A program made the position numbers and the translations under genes. The notes under the pieces are model-generated. The model did no database searches. It had not been told where the DNA came from and worked only from the letters and a program-made list of their open reading frames with translations. A DNA stretch of 64,000 nucleotides from Enoplolaimus lenunculus (taxonomy: Eukaryota > Nematoda > Enoplea > Enoplida > Thoracostomopsidae): positions 24,367-88,366 of the forward strand of contig JASANG010001459.1 in assembly GCA_030248215.1 (NCBI GenBank), in the 5' to 3' direction. How positions within the stretch are numbered: position 1 is the stretch's first letter; every line of letters starts with the position of its first letter. Shown in pieces: positions 58,401 to 64,000 of this stretch.

Positions 58401-61318
58401 TACTGTTACGCCCCGCAAAGTAAAATTGGCCGTTGCACACATGACCGCAAGTTTTTGGCAGCTCTTCTTGTAGGGTAAAAATAAATTATTTTAATATTTT
58501 GGTGTTCGGTTAAGTATCAGAATATTCAATATACTATATATCGCAATTCGTATTTCTAAGCCTAAGCCTAATCTTAAGCGTTGCAAAAATGTGTACCTAA
58601 GCCTAAGCCTAAGCATAAACCTAAGCCTAAGCCTAAGCAAAAAATGTAATCTATAATCTAAACCTACTTTTTTATAGACCCATCAGAAACCTGAACGCCC
58701 GTTAAAGTAACATGGGCCGCAATCTTTATGATCTTGTTTCGCTTTATCAATGTTTGAACCGCAAGCGGGCACCCATGCAACTAAAAAAAATTGTTCAGAC
58801 TTGACAAGGAGATCATGAAAACTTTGAAATCCAAAGAAAGCAGTTTTTTAAAAGTTTGAATTTAAACAGTAAAAGATCCGTTGAGGTCACAGAGAGCAGC
58901 TTAACAAATCTGCAAAAAAATTCGTAATAAATTCAATTGTTTTTCGGCAAACATGTGCTTGTGCGGCCGCATTAACGGAAAATAACGTTTATAGCTGTTG
59001 TTGTTGTTGTTTATTTCAGCTGACATTCGCAACTATTACGACGCGTCAATACTTAACGGCATTTTATACATAATGGCGTGTTGGCCAAATGGTCAATTTG
59101 ACTTTTTGCACTTATTCAAAATTGATGTTGGTGGTCACGGCGCAATGTTGCCTATTGCTCCACGTGCCGCGGATCCATCTGTCGGCTGTCCTGTGCCGCG
59201 TGAGCAGTGTGCCTTTGATGTGTGGAATTCACAGTTGTTTATGATCGGTGGGTTTCGCCGGGAAGCGTACGGCCGTGTGTCACGATTCCAGGATATGTGG
59301 AGGCTGGATTTGAACAGCTATTTGTGAGTCACAGTGGATTATTTGTGACTGTTATTCTATGCGGTTTAGTGTTTTCTAGGCGGTCCATGTGTATTGCCGA
59401 AGACCGTAGCAGTAGTATAAGCATATTCCCAAGCCGAAATGTAAGCCCACGCACAGCGTAAGGGATAAGTCTGTAACCAAACAGGACTAAGCTTAAGCCT
59501 TCGCGAAAAGTAGTATAAAGCCTATGCTTGCAGTATTGCAGTCCCAGTATTGCAGTCCCAAGAAGAAACTGTCCGTTCCTCAGCTATGCATGGGCTGTGA
59601 GGCTTTAGATGAATATATCCTATGAAAATCTTTTTTAATATTGCAAGTGTGTTCATTGTGATCGATGTATTGGCATGTGAAACATACGTGTCTCAGTGCA
59701 TTTGCTGCGTACTCTATACATGCAATGCGCAGTAAGTTGCATGCTTGTAAGCAGTACATGAGTTGACATATTAGTCGACGATGAAAACAGTTGCAGAGGC
59801 CAGCTGCGTGGCTTTTTGGTAGCGCGTTCATTTTAGGATCTGTAAGCTTGATAGTTCAAGTGATGCTCCGTTAACCTTCTTGCTCAGCTGGTTATAGTTA
59901 AAGGGTCTGATATTTACCGCTTATCGTACTATGACTGACAATCGAAAATGTATTTCTATGTATTGAGGATCTGGTTCAGCAAATTTTTAATCCGACGTTC
60001 AGTCGGCAAATAATAAAAGCTGTTTTATATTCAAATTATGCGCAGTTCACAGTATAAAATTTGCCGTTGCTACTAAAAGTGTCATAAGGTAAGGTTAACG
60101 TGTGACAATTTTAAAATTTGGCACGCGTTAACCGTACCTTATTACACTTTTTGTGGCAAGGGTAAATTGTATATTGTGAACGGCGCATTACAATAATGCT
60201 TATACAGCACCACTCACTGTATTATTTTCAGTAAAGTAGCAAACAGATTAAAATGCGATTATAATAGAAATTCTTTGATATAATGTTTACTACGCTTTAA
60301 GTACTACATTAATTTTTGATGCATTCTTGTGGCTAGTAGCCATGTGAGCTAAAATTTCATTACCCAGCGCAGTTTTAACGCTAAAACATTGACGACCATG
60401 CGGCAAACGTGTAACTTGCATTAGGCTAGTAAAATTAATTACGCTTAGCAGCTAACGGGACGGAACGGAATAAAAGAAGTCTTTGTATTGTGTATCAAGT
60501 CAACAAACTCTGTACCACTGAAAAACTGCTGTATTGACATGATTTCGCCTAGTTGACAATAACTTTGAAAACTTGTGATAGTTAGGTTTAGGTCGATTGG
60601 TTATCGTTAAAATTTCATGTGCATTTTAGACTGATCATGGGTTTGTCAAAAAAATTTTAAGACGTGGGGGTTCAAAATGATTTTGTATGTATTTCAATCG
60701 TATCGCTTACATAAGTAAGACAGATAGATTGATTTAGGCATACTACTGATTGAAAAGTTCACAAAGTGTAGGCTAGAGCTCCTTGACAACGCTAGGTTCC
60801 TTAGATCAGCCACGTCCGTGACATAACCTTTGTCCAGGCTGCATTTTGGTTCCTTTTATAGATGGACAAAATTACCGCTTGAACTTCCGATCGCAGCCAT
60901 TGAACCTCGGCTAGCAATTATGCCTGACGGAAGTGCGTTTGTCTGGGGCGATTGTGATAATCCTGCAGCTTGCTATGGTCAAGATCAATCTCACATACAC
61001 ATCTTTACGACACGATTTGTTTCGCAACCCAGTCCACCTCAATATTCAGAGTCTATTGCACCGGATGGTTCGTCTGCAGGTGTTTGGGGTCAACATCCAG
61101 AATCCATGCATAATAGTAATATGCCTCCGCCGTATGCAGACGCGACTGCAAATAACACGTCTCAAGGGCATTCAAATCAATCAATGTATACTGGTAGTGC
61201 AACAAATCACTTTGGCCCGAATGCAACAACAATAGACAGTCAACACAGGCCAGTTGATCACGCATCGCAAGACGAAGAACGGGTTGCTAGCAGGAAGAAA
61301 AGCTGTAATTGTATGTGA
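55432..61318 (+). CDS. Kelch-repeat beta-propeller protein with PPxY and CaaX-like tail, 5 exons
   Basis: Exons 55432-55582, 55918-56145, 57199-57348, 59020-59323, 60862-61318; 1290 nt, 429 aa, phases consistent. An in-frame stop just upstream of the ATG fixes the start. Kelch-like blades: MFRLPDGSIALC, HAFGPVPISEDWIVLQND, ASILNGILYIMA, and the clearest at residues 237-278 (REQCAFDVWNSQLFMIGGF, QDMWRLDL, then WTKLPLELP). The C-terminal 100 residues are disordered and Ser/Asn/Gln-rich, with PPQY (336-339) and PPPY (366-369), ligands for WW domains such as those of Nedd4-type ligases, and end RKKSCNCM: a basic patch plus C-N-C-M, which fits a CaaX prenylation box with X = Met (farnesyl-type). 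Substrate or partner unknown. The donor at 56145 is chosen for phase; a stronger-looking GTAAGG at 56169 would break the frame. Confidence 0.85.
56324..56742. mobile_element. Decayed relative of the 39907-40629 element with minisatellite
   Basis: Begins GGCCAATGTTAGCCTAAACG and contains TAATGGGACAGCAATGCACCAGGAGTAC, the complement of the flank of the minisatellite in 39907-40629. Then come about 35 units of GGGACAGTT/GGGACAGCG (56403-56735). No matching right terminal repeat. Lies in intron 2 of the kelch gene; the open frames across it are repeat-made. Confidence 0.75.
57988..58154. mobile_element. MITE with GACGTAGCCAG ends
   Basis: ATGGACGTAGCCAG at the left and CTGGCTACGTCC at the right, about 165 bp apart, with the GGGGG-AAAATTTT interior common to this type. 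In intron 3 of the kelch gene. No clear target duplication. Confidence 0.65.
58300..58436. mobile_element. CTTAGG-rich MITE copy
   Basis: Contains GGCTTAGGCTTAG, then ATGCGTATACTACTGTTACGCC and a terminal GTAAAATTGGCC. A second, oppositely oriented copy follows at about 58550-58725 (CCTAAGCCTAAGCC, GTAACATGGGCC). Confidence 0.65.
59796..59872 (+). repeat. tRNA-derived SINE head
   Basis: A-box-like GTGGCTTTTTGGTAGCGC and B-box-like ATAGTTCAAGTGA about 40 bp on. Same class as 38984-39060, but decayed; in intron 4 of the kelch gene. Confidence 0.6.
60039..60187. repeat. 149-bp fold-back element, ~73-bp arms
   Basis: The left arm contains GCAGTTCACAGTATA, AAAAGTGTCATAAGGTA and GGTTAACGTGTG. The right arm carries CGCGTTAACCGTACC, TTATTACACTTTTT and TATATTGTGAACGGCGC. 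The arms pair almost end to end with a loop of only a few bases. In intron 4 of the kelch gene. Confidence 0.9.
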
Positions 61319-62432
61319 AGACGTTTACGAATTAAAGGGACATTATTTTTAATGGCATAATCGACTAGGTTTACTGGTTAATTGCGCTATTTTAGTGTAA
61401 ATCAATCGGATAAGTGGGTTCTTTTTCGGGAAAAAATGGAATTGAAAATGTGGCACCAAAATAATACTGCGAGAATCACATGACTGTTTTGCTAAGTATA
61501 GATCAAGATTTAACATACATGACATGCGTAAGGTACAATACCACAGAAGTGACAAATGTGTAAAAAATATTATCTGCCAGCTAGCAGGCCGCAAACCTGT
61601 AGGTTTGAGTACGGCGAAAAACAGGCTTTGTAGTTTCGTTGTTACATGAATTTAATCAGAAATTTTAGCTCAAAATTACCGCTTTACACAAGCTAGCAAT
61701 GTTAAATCAAGCAAAACAACAAAATTAAAATGTATTATACAGCAATCATTTTTAAAATCAAAGAAATAGAATGCATCAATAAAAAAACGTCGTGAGTCAA
61801 ATTACGCCACAGCTGAGTAAATAGAATTTGTGTATGATTTCAATTCAGCTTTAAGTATCGCGGCTACAATGGACACTTGGACACAAATAGCAAAAAACGG
61901 GCAGTATATTCGATCAAGCAGGTATTAATACAAATTCTAGTGAATTACCGACCCTGACACTTGAGCTACACTCGTTTCGAATGAGAGGCGTGACAAAAAC
62001 GTATTTTTACCCTTTTTGTGGCTTTTTGTCACTGTTACGCTAGTTACATGCTAACGTTAATGTATGTTTGAAAAAGTTTTTTTCTCAAACCTTCGGAAAA
62101 AAGAAAAAAGCTGTAAAACCCGTTTTTTGCGTTGGTTTTTCCAATATCAAACCGCGAGCTTCATTGAGGTCGGACTATTTGTTGAAAACAGTCTCTCTTA
62201 AACAGTTGTACTTGCTATTTCTCGCTGTCGGCCTATCCACATAAATGTAGACGCGAAATGAAAAGTTCAACGCATGAGCGGACTTTTCCGCGACTGTAAT
62301 AAAGTAAGCTTAAGCTTTAGACTATATTTTTGCTTTGGCTTACATATAGGCTTATCATTACGTTTAGGCTTAAGGCTTAGGAATATGCTTATAGTACTGT
62401 TACGAACCTGTTCTATACATTGGCCCATACAT
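61319..62432. other. Convergent intergenic region between the kelch gene and RPAP2
   Basis: AT-rich. A CTTAGG-rich MITE copy lies at about 62290-62425 (AAGCTTAAGCTTTAGACT, ATGCTTATAGTACTGTTACG, CTATACATTGGCCC), abutting the RPAP2 stop. No other gene seen. Confidence 0.6.
61778..61783 (+). terminator. Possible poly(A) signal of the kelch gene
   Basis: AATAAA about 460 bp past the stop. Position only. Confidence 0.3.
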
Positions 62433-63805
62433 TCAAGCAAACAATTTATCAACTGCTTTCATCAAAATTTCGACATCGAACTCAATAAAATCTCCCAAAT
62501 ATTCCAACCAATCGCGGCGACCAAAACAGACTTTCAACTTTTCAACTTTATGCGATAACGCATACAATACTGCGACAGATAAACGCTTCCATTCAATCGA
62601 GCTCAAAGATAGGTTTGTAGCAGGAAAATTAAATTTTGATACAAATTCATGCATAGTATGGCCAAGGTCTGAATTTATATCAACGCCCGCTGTGTCTAAA
62701 ATTTCATTACAAAACCACAAACGCTGAATAATAAAATCAATATTTTTCATCTTTTGCCAAGTTGCCTCGTTGAATTGCTCTATTTTTGCAGTATTATTCG
62801 TGCGGCAGCCTCCTTGCGTGCCCAACCAATGGACTGGTGTCGGCGCAGAACGGGAGTTTTCGTTTTCCACACCACGCGTTTCAATAGTCTAAAGATTTTG
62901 AAGTCGCATTTACAACACTGGTCTAAAGGGCTTTCAAAAAGGAAGTAAAATAATACACTTAATACGTGTAGTATATACAAAAATTCTGCAATCCGTGAGA
63001 TCGCAATTGGGTTTGAGCGTCTTAGCTCCTATACGGCAGTGACCCAAATAACAGAGGAAACTGATATTTGTTTGGCCTCTCCTCCTGTTATTCGGTTACG
63101 AGCTTATTAATTTTTAACCCGGCTACGCCGCCCTTCGTTACTGATGTATCCGGTATTCAAACTATCCATTGAATTAAACGTTATTTATCTTATATCAAAA
63201 GCTTGAGTGATAATGCAAGGTTTTATACATTGGAATGTACTTTCAAAAAGTAAGCTTTAAGTTTCGAAAGGAACATAATTAATAGGGACAATTGACATCT
63301 GCCCTAACCACCAACATATGAGTGTTATTTAGCACAAAATTCTAACCTCTTTTTGATTAAGCAAAGCCATCGCGTCTGATGTCATCAAAGACTTAAGCAG
63401 ATCACATGTCTCGACTGCGTAATCGTGTGGAGTTCGGAAACTGCCAGCAGAAAAATTTATTTTGCACTTGTTATTAGTTTCTTCAGCAGCTTCGTTTGCG
63501 GCAACGAATTTTGAACTGGATCTTGGAGCGTGGTCAAGAAACTGCAGGGTTTTACAAGTTTTCACCTTTGCTGTAGTCAACCCATATCCTGAGCTATTCG
63601 CTGCTACCGATACATTTTCAATTTCAAAAGCGGCTTCGGAATTTGTAGAATTAGCATCGAATTTGAGTAAGGTATCGCTGTTATCTTTATCTGTAGTTGC
63701 AGTTTCAGAATGTGCAGATATGTCCTCATCACTGCTTGCTTCGTTATTTTCCGAACAAATTTTAAGCTTAAAACAATTGTCTACTTTATGTTCGGTTAGC
63801 AGATC
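62433..63805 (-). CDS. RPAP2: Probable RPAP2 homologue, 3' exons, gene continues beyond right edge
   Basis: RPAP2 is a zinc-dependent phosphatase for Ser5 of the RNA polymerase II C-terminal domain and an import factor. Two exons are readable: 63805-63347 (153 codons, phase 0, TTTAG acceptor, donor AAAGAG|GTTAGA) and 62888-62433 (stop at 62433). The first is low-complexity and acidic (NNEASSDEDIS) and ends HDYAVETCDLLKSLM. The last exon reads WQKMKNIDFIIQRLW, then HEFVSKFNFPATNLSLSSIEW and RLSVAVLYALS, then WLEYLGDFIEF. Human RPAP2 as remembered ends with VRTFRLTNRNIIHKPAEW, TLIAMVLLSLL and FTRFLDTLLEE in the same order and spacing. The catalytic zinc domain would lie upstream, outside the window, so the call rests on the C-terminal region alone. 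Confidence 0.55.
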
Positions 63806-64000
63806 CTAAAACAGAAAAACTAATACAATAAGCTTCAAAAGTCAGTCCGTCATAAAACGTATAGAAAACCTTAAGTACACTCATACCAAAATTTAACATT
63901 TTTAAAACCTTCTAATATTTTTAAATCCTAATGACGTTAATATAAGAGCAGAATACCTGAAAAATAGTTATTTATTTTTGCTTCTTCCTCAATAGTGTTG

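Noticed and set aside
58550-58640. Runs of CCTAAG/CTTAGG that resemble the nematode telomere repeat TTAGGC
   Set aside because: Only two to four units, spread through about ten MITE copies with a shared consensus; not telomeric DNA and no evidence of a nematode.
63462-63809. 115-codon plus frame rich in Ser/Ala/Leu
   Set aside because: Antisense shadow of the acidic minus-strand exon 63805-63347, which has proper splice borders.

Overview
The window comes from an AT-rich animal genome. Genes are split into many short exons with GT/AG introns, and the DNA between exons is crowded with small non-autonomous DNA transposons, tRNA-derived SINEs, minisatellites and one Penelope-like retroelement. 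An invertebrate is most likely. I cannot name the lineage from sequence alone. I saw no retrovirus, LTR element, Polinton, CRISPR or bacterial feature.

Layout. 1-13167 (minus): 5' half of a BABAM2 (BRE/BRCC45) gene that runs off the left edge; its large intron holds a 9.2-kb head-to-head palindrome of two Penelope-like element copies (3214-12438). 13168-22858: repeat-rich DNA without a gene I can defend, apart from unplaced BABAM2 5' exon candidates. 22859-36358 (minus): a complete COG1 gene; I could phase 25 exons into one 869-codon frame. 36359-48394: no gene; dimeric SINEs, hAT-like MITEs, AT-rich and CTGTCCC satellites. 48395-53942 (plus): a complete seven-exon BABAM1 (MERIT40/NBA1) gene. 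55432-61318 (plus): a five-exon kelch-propeller protein of about 429 aa with two PPxY motifs and a C-terminal CaaX-like end. 62433 to the right edge (minus): the 3' exons of a probable RPAP2 gene.

How the genes relate. BABAM1 and BABAM2 are non-homologous subunits that bind each other in the BRISC and BRCA1-A deubiquitinase complexes. Finding both within about 50 kb is unexpected. COG1 (Golgi tethering) and RPAP2 (RNA polymerase II CTD phosphatase) are unrelated housekeeping genes. All gene models were built by reading splice junctions by eye and comparing with remembered human proteins; no search was run.

The most interesting system is the Penelope-like element. Each arm carries an Asn-rich ORF1 as well as the RT/GIY-YIG ORF. 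ORF1 begins with a 114-bp duplicate of an RT exon that stops exactly at a GT splice-donor consensus in the RT ORF. This looks like the footprint of a transcript that was spliced across tandem units and then reverse transcribed.
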